From the NCBI GenBank assembly GCA_014799805.1, contig JAAVHJ010000076.1, positions 62,001 through 126,000 of the forward strand: a stretch of 64,000 nucleotides of DNA. Reading direction: 5' to 3'. Shown in pieces: positions 18,453 to 28,500 of the stretch (position 1 is the stretch's first letter; every line of letters begins with the position of its first letter). Both the position numbers and the translations under genes were made by a program. A model generated the notes under the pieces. That model made no database searches. It had not been told where the DNA came from and worked only from the letters and a program-made list of their open reading frames with translations. This DNA comes from Ruminococcus sp. GTDB lineage: Bacteria > Bacillota > Clostridia > Oscillospirales > Ruminococcaceae.

Positions 18453-19397
18453 TTGGCAAAAAAACGTAATTATAAGATTAGGTATGATAGAATACTTGGT
18501 GCATTTGCAATTATAATAATTATTATTATTTTATTAATTACAGGTTGTTCTAAACGAAATAAAACCAAAAAAGAGAATACAAATACAACAGAACCGATTT
18601 CATTCTCAATTGATGATGCAGATGTGAACCAAGCCTATATGAATGTTTCGATAGAGACAAGAAAACTTCATGCAGGGAATTTAATTTTAGTCAATGAAAA
18701 AAATCCTTGTTTGTTTGATACACAGGCAGTTGAAGACGGTACATCAACGGAGATTAATTTTGTGACAATTAAGAGTATGTTAGATGCGAAAAATACCAGT
18801 GTAAAACCTTATACAGCGTCTGATTGGGAAGTTGGACTTGATAGAGAAACTGCTGTTGCAATGGATAATTGGTTTACAGCATTTTATCAGGAAACAGGCT
18901 TAAATGATTTGCGAATGATAGGCGGTTACAAGCCTGAATCAGCAGATTTAGATTTTCAGACGGGACGGACAATCACAATTGGCATTTTCCCAGAAATAGG
19001 AAGCTCTTATGCATATAAACCAGAGGGCAATTATGCATGGTTACAGGAACATGCCCAAGAATATGGTTTTATCTTGCGTTATCCTGAAAATAAAGAAATT
19101 TATTTTGATGAAACAATTACAGAACGCAGAACAGCAACATTTCGTTATGTTGGCATTCCAAGTGCAATTTATATGACACAGAAAAATATTTGCTTAGAAG
19201 AATTTTTAGAAGAAATCAAAGAATATACGCTTGAAAATATGCTTATGATAACAAATGCTGATAAAACCTATCACATGTATTATATACCAGCGAATATGAA
19301 TGATACCGTTACAACATTTCGGATTCCAGATGATAGAATTTATTATGAAGTATCTGGCAATAATATAGACGGCTTTATTGTGACAATTTTTCAGTAA
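18453..19397 (+). CDS. VanY-like lipoprotein, probable inactive peptidase
   Basis: About 314 residues: positively charged N-terminus, long hydrophobic segment ending in LLITGC (lipobox), then a D,D-carboxypeptidase (M15/VanY) fold. Fold markers are DRETAVAMDNWF, YGFILRYPENKE and FRYVG. The zinc ligands are missing: the SxHxxGxAxD region reads DFQTGRTITI, so the His is Phe, and the EPWHFRYVG region reads RTATFRYVG, so the second His is Thr. It therefore cannot be a normal peptidase and may bind peptidoglycan instead. AAAGGA at 18437-18442 fits TTG 18453 (ten-base spacing) better than ATG 18444 (one base). Confidence 0.75.
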   Translation: MAKKRNYKIRYDRILGAFAIIIIIIILLITGCSKRNKTKKENTNTTEPISFSIDDADVNQAYMNVSIETRKLHAGNLILVNEKNPCLFDTQAVEDGTSTEINFVTIKSMLDAKNTSVKPYTASDWEVGLDRETAVAMDNWFTAFYQETGLNDLRMIGGYKPESADLDFQTGRTITIGIFPEIGSSYAYKPEGNYAWLQEHAQEYGFILRYPENKEIYFDETITERRTATFRYVGIPSAIYMTQKNICLEEFLEEIKEYTLENMLMITNADKTYHMYYIPANMNDTVTTFRIPDDRIYYEVSGNNIDGFIVTIFQ

Positions 19398-20297
19398 TTA
19401 TTTAATAACACCCTGTAAATTAAAATCAGGTGTATAATTAGAATTTGCAGAAGATTTATCTTGTGAATAGCCTAAAAAATTTAAATCTTGTGCAATTTTT
19501 AAAACGCTGTTATATTCCATTTTAGTGACATGGCGGTTCAGTTCTGGAAAATCAGATTTTTGCATAGGGGTATACTGTGCCATGAGACTTAATAAAAATT
19601 GCTGTTTATTAAAATTTTTATCAAGAAAATATAATAAATTAATAGACTCCTGTCTATGTGCTGGCATAACTAGATGCCGAATCATACAGCCTTTTTTTAA
19701 TAAATTCTGTTCAGAATCAAAAACAGGCCTGCCTGTTTGACGAATCATTTCAGAAATTGCTTTTTTTGCAATTTCAGGATAATCAGGGGCATTGGCATAT
19801 AATTTCGCTGTTTCGGAGCTGAAAAATTTAAAATCTGGCAAATAAATATCTATTAACCCATCTAGCATACGCAAATTTTCTGCAAATTCATAGCTACTGG
19901 TATTATAAATAACTGGAATTATTAATTTATGTCTGACTAATTCCAGAGCAGAAATCACCCATGGCAAATCATGCGTTGCTGTTACCAGATTAATATTATG
20001 TGCATTTTGTTCCTGCAATTCTAAGAAAATTTCAGCAAGGCGTTGTGTTGTGATTTCTAAACCGAAATTTTGAGCAGAAATTTGATAATTCTGACAAAAA
20101 CAGCATTGTAAATTACAGCCTGAAAAAAAAATTGCACCAGAGCCATTTTTGCCACTAATACAAGGCTCTTCCCAAAAATGCAGAGAGGCACGAGCAATTT
20201 TAATTTTGTTTCCAGCTCCGCAGAATCCAGTGATTTGATTGCGATTGGCATGGCAATTTCTAGGGCATAATGTGCATTGATTAGAATCAAATTGCAT
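19398..20297 (-). CDS. PflX-like radical SAM protein
   Basis: A 299-residue radical SAM enzyme. The cluster motif CNLQCCFC (CxxxCxxC) is intact and is preceded by an N-terminal cysteine set (CTLCPRNCHANR and GFCGAG) typical of the PflX/COG1313 group related to pyruvate formate-lyase activases. The substrate of that group is not established. Its stop codon abuts the stop of the convergent VanY-like gene. ATG start with AAGGAG upstream. No glycyl-radical enzyme is encoded nearby. Confidence 0.82.
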   Translation of the reverse strand: MQFDSNQCTLCPRNCHANRNQITGFCGAGNKIKIARASLHFWEEPCISGKNGSGAIFFSGCNLQCCFCQNYQISAQNFGLEITTQRLAEIFLELQEQNAHNINLVTATHDLPWVISALELVRHKLIIPVIYNTSSYEFAENLRMLDGLIDIYLPDFKFFSSETAKLYANAPDYPEIAKKAISEMIRQTGRPVFDSEQNLLKKGCMIRHLVMPAHRQESINLLYFLDKNFNKQQFLLSLMAQYTPMQKSDFPELNRHVTKMEYNSVLKIAQDLNFLGYSQDKSSANSNYTPDFNLQGVIK

Positions 20298-20452
20298 GTT
20301 AAAAATACTCCTTTTTATTTTAATTTTATTTTATTTTATTTTAAAATATATTAATATAATTATAGCATATTTTTTTATGCCTGACAAGTGCAATGCTGAC
20401 GAATGAAAAAAATTAATCATCAAAAATAATATTATGGAGGATTTGATTTCAC

Positions 20453-21025
20453 ATGAATATGAAAAAAGCCTTTGATACATTTTTTGAAGAAATGACACAA
20501 AACTGTATCAATAACAAGATGATTCCTTTTAAAGCACCTTGTATTGAAAATAACTATCCAACAGGATTATTTTTACTGCATACATTAGATGAGGAGGGCT
20601 ATGCCCAATGGAAACCAAAATTGCAAGATAAAATAGTTTCTTTTAATACTATTGAAAAAGAACTGGGATTTTCTATTCATCCGCAAATTAAAGCATTTTT
20701 ATCTACCTATTGGTTTCTTGCTTTAGAGGGAATACTACAAAATTCAAGAGGCAAAGTCCATTTAAGGTTAGACGGAATAACACCTTATGTTATTCTGGAT
20801 ACACTTATAAGAAATAATTTTGATAATGAAGAAACACATTTTTTACATGGACATAAATATTTTCTTATTGGTACTTACTGCATGATAAATGGTAATGACA
20901 GCTATCTTGTTCAAGTCAATAATGATACGGGAGAAGTTACCGCTGTTGATGTTATGGAAAAGATTTCTGTTAAACTTGCTGATTCCATTGAAGAACTGCT
21001 TATCAACATGAAAGGAATATGGTAA
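20453..21025 (+). CDS. Syd/SUKH-superfamily protein
   Basis: A 190-residue soluble protein resembling Syd: a helical start, PCIENNYPTGLF, a segment like the FDIVIQPTIHTFY region of E. coli Syd (LGFSIHPQIKAFLSTYWF), and a C-terminal VQVNNDTGEVTAVDV strand pair. E. coli Syd interacts with SecY; in many Gram-positive and polymorphic-toxin loci members of this superfamily act as immunity proteins. No toxin gene is next to it, so it may be an orphan immunity gene. ATG 20453 is placed twelve bases after GGAGG. Confidence 0.75.
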   Translation: MNMKKAFDTFFEEMTQNCINNKMIPFKAPCIENNYPTGLFLLHTLDEEGYAQWKPKLQDKIVSFNTIEKELGFSIHPQIKAFLSTYWFLALEGILQNSRGKVHLRLDGITPYVILDTLIRNNFDNEETHFLHGHKYFLIGTYCMINGNDSYLVQVNNDTGEVTAVDVMEKISVKLADSIEELLINMKGIW

Positions 21026-21122
21026 CTAAATGAATAGCCATGTCAGAGCCACTACAAATAACGCTTTTTAATTATTTCTAATAAGTTTTGAATTTTTTTA
21101 AAAAACTACAAGATTCTGTTTA

Positions 21123-23882
21123 TCATTTTAAGTCTGTTGGAGAAATATTTCCTGAGAGATATTGAAATTTAATATCATGCATACACAGACCACTTTGTGC
21201 AAAATATAATCTTATTGCATTAAATTTTGAAAATAATGGTATTTTTTTTGAGAATGTGACTGGTTTACCGTCTGTACCATTCCAGGTAAATGTACCATTT
21301 GCAGTCCCTGTTATAAACAGTGTCATAGGAATCTGTGCGAGTGTACTCTGGGTACTAGATGCTGTGATTGTTACCTGATACCAACCGGTCTGTTTTGTAT
21401 TCAGACCAAATGCATAGTTTGTATTCTTATCTGTACAGATATGGGAAAGATTCAATGTGAAATCTCTCTCAATATCATAGAAAATCACAGGTACATCATG
21501 CGAATTTTCTTCTTCAGGACGATTTATAATGATAACTGGGATTTCTTCGCCCAGTAATCGTTTCATGGCGTTGGTATACATAAGAAATTCACAGATATGA
21601 ACTGCATTTCTCTGTAATTCCGCACGAGTCAGTGTTTTATCCGCAATAGATGTTAGAATATTGTCTTCATGATTCACACAGTCCGCACAGACCATATAGA
21701 GATCATTCTGTGCTTTAATCATAGAGGAAAAATCTTTTGTATTAGGAGCTGTTCCCCTGCAATTCAGATCTGCCCACCAGTCGGTCATTACAATACCATT
21801 GAATCCCCATTCATTTCTTAAAATTTCTGTACAGAGATCATAACTGCAAGCTGTCCAAAGACCATTGACAGCCCCGTATGTTGTCATAATTGATTTGGCA
21901 TGCCCTTCTTTGACAGCAATTTCAAAGCCTTTCAGATAAATTTCACGCAATGCTCTTTCTGATACAATAGAATCTAATTGATGTCGTTTTGTTTCCTGGT
22001 TATTAGCACAGAAATGCTTCATTGTTCCAGTGACACTAGATTGATGTAATCCTTCTAATTCTGCCACTGCCATTGTCCCTGTCAAATAGGGATCTTCTGA
22101 GAAATATTCAAAATTTCTGCCATTAAGCGGATGTCTGTGAATATTCATACCAGGTCCTAAGAGACAGTCTACATGATTAGCTTTCATTTCCAAACCAAGG
22201 CAAGCAAATAGTTCTGTAACTAATTCTACGTTGAAAGTTGACGCAATCATTGTACCATTCGGCAGACTAAATGCTTTTGTTCCACAATCCATACGCATTC
22301 CAGATGGTCCATCTGCACAGCATGCCGTTGGAATCCCATATGCCTGCAATGCATCAGAAACACCACCGAATGCAGAAGCTGTCCCTGCGGTTACTCTTGG
22401 GCTACCCATGCCCTCTCCTCTAACAAGCTGTGCAAGTTCCGGATTAGAAAGCTGTGCAATGAATGTTTGCATTGTAATCTTCCCAGATAATACATCACTA
22501 AGCATGAATCTTTGATTTTTACATGAAATTTCTGGAAATTCTTCTGGCAGAGATTCTATTCTTCGGGTTTCTTCATCAAAATTTAACAATGGAACGGATT
22601 CTATATATTCTCCAGCTTCTGTCATTCGCAAAAACGATTCTACAGGTGCAAGTGCCTGTCGTCTCTGAGCAATTACAATTACTTCAGGGATTATCATTTC
22701 TGTGACATATTCTGCTGACCGAACATCAGAACCAATATAGAACTGGTATTTACCTTTTTGAATGATTTCACAATGCGGATATCCTGTCACACCAGAATCA
22801 TCATAGGAAGTCACAGGTTTCAGAACAAATTCCAGACTTTGCGATTCTCCTGAACGAAGTAGTTTTGTTTTTTGATAGGCAATTAAAATCCGTGGTGGGT
22901 TACTAAGTGCTGTTCCCTGTGGCGGTTTGCAATAGACCTGAATGACTTCTTTTCCAGCATATTTTCCAGTATTTTTGACACACAGTGTGATTTTTTTCTG
23001 ATGATTCTGATCTTGTTCACTGCAATACTGAATTTTTTGTATGAAACTAGTATAACTAAGTCCGTAACCAAACGGATAGCGTACATGTTTTTGAAATGCT
23101 TCCCGCTCAAAATGCCGATAGCCGATATAAATATCTTCCTGATAGTAATTTTTATCAGTATTACCGAAATTTCGGCATGATGGATAATCAGAGACACAAT
23201 ACGCAATCGTATCTGTTAGTTTACCACTGGGAGAGATTTTCCCTGTAAGCACTTTTGCTGTGCCTGTACCTCCAGTCATACCACCTTGCCAAACATATAA
23301 AACAGCATCTGGCTTATAAAGATCCATGAACTGCATATCAATTAGATTACCTGTATTCAATAAAATAGCCACTTTCTGGAAATACTTCCTTACAAGTGAA
23401 ATCATCTGTTGTTCTTCGTCTGTAAGCAGATAAGAACCTTTTACAAGTGTGTTGTCCTGTTCTTCGCCAGCAGTTCTTCCAATAATAATAATTGCTGTCT
23501 CACAGAACTCCGAAATTTCTTGTACAATAGATTCATTCAATGGCATTTCTTTCTGTGACCATGGTTCATCACCCCAGCCACTGCCCAAATCATAAGGATT
23601 CTGGGAATCCCATTCTTGATAGAGTTTCAATAATTTTTGGTTGATTTTCACGCCTGCATCTTGCAAGCCATCTAAGATAGTCACAACTTTAGAAACATTT
23701 ACCATTCCTCCTGAACCTGTGCCAGATTTGTAATAATGCAATTGCATTCTGCCAAAAAGAGCAATTTCTTTCTTTGGGTCAAGCGGTAAAGTGTAATTTT
23801 TATTCTCCAACATCACAATACCTTCTGCAACTGTCTGTACTGCCGTATCAAGGTATACCTGCCAGTTGAGTATATTTTTCAT
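21123..23882 (-). CDS. Beta-glucosidase, GH3, domain-permuted
   Basis: A 919-residue glycoside hydrolase family 3 enzyme, probably cytoplasmic (no signal peptide), releasing glucose or a related sugar from beta-linked oligosaccharides. The domain order is reversed: the GH3 C-terminal alpha/beta domain comes first (about 15-280), then a fibronectin III-like domain (about 290-400), then the GH3 barrel (about 450-790), then a beta-sandwich (800-919) that may bind carbohydrate. The nucleophile is Asp701 in VMTDWW. The same permutation is known from Ruminococcus albus beta-glucosidase. Its own promoter lies upstream; no transport gene is adjacent. Confidence 0.92.
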   Translation of the reverse strand: MKNILNWQVYLDTAVQTVAEGIVMLENKNYTLPLDPKKEIALFGRMQLHYYKSGTGSGGMVNVSKVVTILDGLQDAGVKINQKLLKLYQEWDSQNPYDLGSGWGDEPWSQKEMPLNESIVQEISEFCETAIIIIGRTAGEEQDNTLVKGSYLLTDEEQQMISLVRKYFQKVAILLNTGNLIDMQFMDLYKPDAVLYVWQGGMTGGTGTAKVLTGKISPSGKLTDTIAYCVSDYPSCRNFGNTDKNYYQEDIYIGYRHFEREAFQKHVRYPFGYGLSYTSFIQKIQYCSEQDQNHQKKITLCVKNTGKYAGKEVIQVYCKPPQGTALSNPPRILIAYQKTKLLRSGESQSLEFVLKPVTSYDDSGVTGYPHCEIIQKGKYQFYIGSDVRSAEYVTEMIIPEVIVIAQRRQALAPVESFLRMTEAGEYIESVPLLNFDEETRRIESLPEEFPEISCKNQRFMLSDVLSGKITMQTFIAQLSNPELAQLVRGEGMGSPRVTAGTASAFGGVSDALQAYGIPTACCADGPSGMRMDCGTKAFSLPNGTMIASTFNVELVTELFACLGLEMKANHVDCLLGPGMNIHRHPLNGRNFEYFSEDPYLTGTMAVAELEGLHQSSVTGTMKHFCANNQETKRHQLDSIVSERALREIYLKGFEIAVKEGHAKSIMTTYGAVNGLWTACSYDLCTEILRNEWGFNGIVMTDWWADLNCRGTAPNTKDFSSMIKAQNDLYMVCADCVNHEDNILTSIADKTLTRAELQRNAVHICEFLMYTNAMKRLLGEEIPVIIINRPEEENSHDVPVIFYDIERDFTLNLSHICTDKNTNYAFGLNTKQTGWYQVTITASSTQSTLAQIPMTLFITGTANGTFTWNGTDGKPVTFSKKIPLFSKFNAIRLYFAQSGLCMHDIKFQYLSGNISPTDLK

Positions 23883-23933
23883 GTTATGTCTCTCCTTTTA
23901 AAAACTTCAGAATTTATCCTACTGAGTATGCTT

Positions 23934-23962
23934 ATTATAGCATAAAATAACAAGACTGTCAA
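23934..23962 (-). promoter_or_regulatory. Promoter of the GH3 gene
   Basis: On the minus strand TTGACA (23957-23962), 17-bp spacer, TATAAT (23934-23939). Confidence 0.8.
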
Positions 23963-24095
23963 TTTCAAAATCGTAATATCATGATTATTATAATAGAATC
24001 ATGACCAAATATTTTATAGCATTATTTCAAAGATTAGTTAGAATTTTTCCAAAAATGTATAAATTAAATTAATCATAGAAACAGCCAAAATTGTA

Positions 24096-24124
24096 TTGAC
24101 AATATTATAAAAAACTGGTATGAT
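24096..24124 (+). promoter_or_regulatory. Promoter of the phosphoesterase gene
   Basis: TTGACA (24096-24101), 17-bp spacer, TATGAT (24119-24124). The rest of the 334-bp divergent region (23883-24216) is AT-rich with nothing else seen. Confidence 0.75.
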
Positions 24125-24216
24125 AACAGTATACCATGAAGCGAATCTAAACAGAAAGAGAGACATTTTTTATTAAAATTTTGAATATATTTTATGATGA
24201 TTGCAGGTGAAATAAA

Positions 24217-24885
24217 GTGATTTATATTACAGGGGATACCCATGGACAGTATGAAGATTTTCTAAACAGGGTTTATCAAGCAGGCGTAAAAAAAGATGAT
24301 ATTGTCATTGTATGCGGAGATTTTGGTTTTGTCTGGAATACACCAGTACATCGTTTTTTTCTTGCAAAATTGACAAATGAGCCATTTACAATTGCTTTTG
24401 TAGATGGAAATCATGAAGATTTTAATTTGCTTTATGCCTATCCGGTTGAGGAATGGAATGGCGGAAAAGTTCATAGAATTTCAGATAATATTTATCATCT
24501 CATGAGGGGACAAATTTTTACCATAGAAAATAAGATATTTTTTGCAATGGGTGGGGCATATTCTATTGATAAAGCTATGCGGAAAGAGGGATTCAGTTGG
24601 TGGAAACAGGAACTTCCAGATTATAAAGAATACAAAACTGCTTCTGAAAATCTTGAAAAATACGGGTATGTGTTAGATTATGTTCTAACACATACGATTC
24701 CACAAGGTATCATTCACTATATTGGCAAAATTCCCGATTCTCATGACGCTGAACTGACAGGATATTTTGAATGGCTCTACCAAAATCTGAATTTTAAAAA
24801 ATGGTTTGCGGGGCATTTTCATATCAATCGTCTTGTAAAAGAAAATGTACAAATTTTATTTGATGAAGTAATAAAATTAATTTGA
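24217..24885 (+). CDS. Calcineurin-like metallophosphoesterase
   Basis: A 222-residue cytosolic hydrolase with all metallophosphoesterase motifs: GDTHG at residues 6-10, CGDFG, GNHED, LTH and GHFH near the C-terminus. These bind two metal ions and hydrolyse a phosphomonoester or diester; the substrate cannot be told. GTG start with CAGGTGAA upstream. It stands alone between a promoter and a 600-bp intergenic region. Confidence 0.87.
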   Translation: MIYITGDTHGQYEDFLNRVYQAGVKKDDIVIVCGDFGFVWNTPVHRFFLAKLTNEPFTIAFVDGNHEDFNLLYAYPVEEWNGGKVHRISDNIYHLMRGQIFTIENKIFFAMGGAYSIDKAMRKEGFSWWKQELPDYKEYKTASENLEKYGYVLDYVLTHTIPQGIIHYIGKIPDSHDAELTGYFEWLYQNLNFKKWFAGHFHINRLVKENVQILFDEVIKLI

Positions 24886-25512
24886 CCCATTCTATTATAC
24901 TATCATAAAATTCAATGATATTTAATATTTTCTTTTGGGGGATAAAAGAAAAATTCAGTGAAAAGCTGGATTTTTTAACTCTGTTTAAAAAATTTTATGT
25001 CAGATAATTATTTTAATAATTTAATGCTGAATGGGTGAATATTACTTTGGTATGTCAAACCATATAACAAAGGCAGATTTTCAAACGATTTTACTATAAT
25101 TTTTGGGTATTCTGCGAATAGATTTTTTGTATTGGATATGGTATAATTCTTTTTTAGGAATGAAGCATTTTAAATATCGAATCTTTTTTTTGACAAAACG
25201 ACTAATCAGGATGCTAGGAATTATCTTCTAAAAAATGTCGTTTAAATAAAGACTGTCATGGTATCAAAGTAAATTAAAAACTAAGCATAATTATTTTGGC
25301 GAATTAGTAAGAAAGGAAATGTTACTGGCACGATATTCATCCACGGGTAATGGTGTTTATCGTGTGTACCCGTATATTAGCGGGGAATTTACGCCTTTGG
25401 AGTGTCACGCCAAACATGAATAGATGATGACTTTTCATATCGAAAATGGACACGTTGAACAAGGAATCAAATATAAAAGTTATTTTATAATTTTTTAGTA
25501 ACAATAAGAGCA
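24886..25512 (+). other. Intergenic region with a possible decayed gene
   Basis: A 627-bp region without a good gene. A 34-codon ORF at 25319-25423 has an AAAGGAA site, contains VYRVYPYISGEFTP, and is followed in the same frame by another 24 open codons after a single TAG, so it may be a short gene broken by a stop. The earlier part is AT-rich and contains broken frames but no recognised remnant. Confidence 0.35.
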
Positions 25513-28500
25513 ATGCAAACTGAAAACAAAGTATATCTAAAAATAATCACTGCATTTATGACATGCTTAATCTTTTTAATATCCAATTTTTTCATAACAG
25601 TATCAGCCGATAGCAATCGGACAGTCAAAGCTGGTATTTTTTTCTTTGAGGGTTATCACATGAAAGATGAAAATGACAATTTGACTGGCTATGGTATAGA
25701 GTTTCTCAACTTAGTTTCAGAATATTCGCATTTGAATTTTGAATACACAGGCTATGACGAATCATGGAATGAAATGCTCAATATGTTAAAAAATGGCGAG
25801 ATTGATATAGTGACTTCTGCCCGAAGAACTTCAGAACGTGAAGATGATTTTGCTTTTTCCTCCCCCATTGGCAGAAATAATACTGTTCTATCCATTAAGC
25901 TCGATAATATGCAGTTGCACAGCAATGATTACAAAACCTATGATGGAATGGTTGTCGGACAGCTTACGGGAAGCAGTCAGAATCAAAGTCTGGTAGAATT
26001 TGCAGAAGAAAAGGGCTTTTCCTACCTGATAAAAGAATACAATGATTCAGATGTTCTTACTACTGCTTTGCAGAAAGGCGAGGTTGATGCAATCCTTTCC
26101 AGTAATCTGAGAAAAGCAGAAAATGAAAGAACATTAGACATCATTGAGGAAGATAATTTCTATGCGATTGTCAGAAAAGAAGATACAGAATTACTTAATG
26201 AAATCAATTATGCGATTGAGCAGATGGATTTAAATGAGGGTGATTGGAAAAATGTACTGTTTTACCAATATTATGGTCCAGTCTATTCTTCTGAACTTAC
26301 CTTTACAGAGCGTGAAAAAGAATATATTCGTGAAATCGTCTCAGGAGAAAAGAAAATCACTGTTACTGCATTCGGCGATAGAACACCCTATTCCTATGTA
26401 GAGAATGGGGAATTAAAAGGTATTCTTCCGGATTATTTTGCCTATGTCATGGAACTTGTCGGACTGCCCTATGAAGTTGTGATTCCGGAGAACAAAGAGG
26501 ATTATTATAATATAGCAAGCACGAATGGCGTTGATGTTGTCATTGACAGTATTATTCCCATTTCCACTACGGAGGAAGCCAATTATCGTGGATTCAATAC
26601 GGATATCTATATGACAACGGGAATGGCAAGAGTGATACGGCAGGATTTTGTTGGAGATATCAAAACAGTTGCAGTATCTGATTCTCAGAGTAAATCTCTC
26701 ATTGTTCAGGAACTTTATGGAGATATTGAATTTTTGAGTTATCCCACCAGAGAAGATGCTATGCAGGCTGTTTTGGATCGGAAAGCGGATGCTGCATATG
26801 TGTATGCCTATGCAGCACAACTGTTTGTAAATAATGATATAACCAATTCTTTATATTATAGCATTGCAAATAATATGAACACAGATTTCCGAATGTATGT
26901 CCGTGACAGTACAGATCATGAACTGATAACGATACTGAATAAGTGTATCGAGCAGGTTCCTAATGATATGCTGAATCAATTTGTTTCAAAATATACTACT
27001 TATACCATTGGAGATATGAGTTTTCTGCAATATTTGCAAGCTAATCCAAAAATAGTGCTGATTGTTACTTTGATTACTGCTTTGCTTGCCTGCATTGTTC
27101 TGACACTCTATTTAAAAATACGGTGGAACAAAAAGCTTCTGAATGCTACCGAGCAATCAAACAAAGAAATGAGCGAGCAACTTGCGATTGTAGAAGCACT
27201 GAGTCGGGATTATACAAATGTTTTTGCTGTTAATGGAGAAAAGGGAACCGCCAGAATTATAAAATTGGAAGGTTATGTGACAGAAGGACTGAAAAAGGAT
27301 TCTGTGGAAGAACAGCCCTATGAGCCAATTTTGAAACAGTATATTCGTGATCGTGTTCACCCAGAGGATCGGCAGTATCTCACTGAAAAACTTTCTCTGG
27401 ATAAAGTCAGGGAGCAATTGAATGTGAATAAAGAATATACGGGAAGCTATCGTATACAAGCAGACGGGGAAAACCATCATTTTCAATATACTTATGTGAA
27501 AGTTAGAGAAAATAGTTTTGAGAAAAACGGCTTCATTCTTGCGGGATTTCGGAATATTGACGAGATGATTCGCAGTGAACAGGAACAGAAGGAAGTTCTG
27601 GCGGAGGCACTTGCTCAGGCTCAGTATGCCAATAATGCCAAAACTACTTTTCTTAATAACATGTCGCATGATATCCGCACGCCGATGAATGCTATTATTG
27701 GCTTTACATCACTGGCGGTAACTCATATCGACAACAAGACACAGGTGCAGGACTATCTGGGCAAAATTTTGACTTCCAGCAATCATCTGTTAAGTTTGAT
27801 TAATGATGTGTTAGATATGAGCCGAATCGAGAGCGGAAAAGTCAAGATTGAAGAAAATGAAGTCAGCCTTCCAGATATCATGCATGATCTTAAAACTATC
27901 GTTCAAGCTGACGTGAAAGCAAAGCAATTGGAATTTTACATAGATACTTTAGATGTAGTAAATGAGACAATTATTTGCGATAAGCTTCGTCTGAATCAAG
28001 TACTTTTGAATATTCTAAGTAATGCTATGAAATATACAAAACCTGGCGGTATGGTCAGCGTTCGTGTTATTCAGACTTCTGAAGCACAGGAGGACTATGC
28101 TTCGTATGAATTTAGAATTAAAGATACTGGTATTGGCATGAGTCCAGAGTTTTTGAAACATGTCTTTGAACCATTTGAGAGAGAACAGACTGCTACTGTA
28201 AGTGGTATTCAGGGAACTGGTCTTGGACTTGCTATTACTAAAAATATCGTAGATATGATGAATGGTATTATCACGGTTGACAGCGAAGAAGGAAAGGGGT
28301 CGGAATTTATTGTAACGTTCCGTTTCAGAGTTGCTGACAGCCCTGTAAAATCCCAGCAACTGGAACAATTAGTAGATCTTAGAGCACTAGTGGTAGACGA
28401 TGACGTGAACACTTGTGTCAGTGTCAGCAAAATGCTTTCCACTATTGGAATGCACCCCGACTGGACTACTTTGGGAAAAGAAGCTCTTATTCGTATAGAG

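Noticed and set aside
24886-25512. Degraded transposase or phage gene in the 627-bp gap
   Set aside because: Translations give only short broken stretches without a recognisable motif; only a possible 34-codon ORF was kept as a note.
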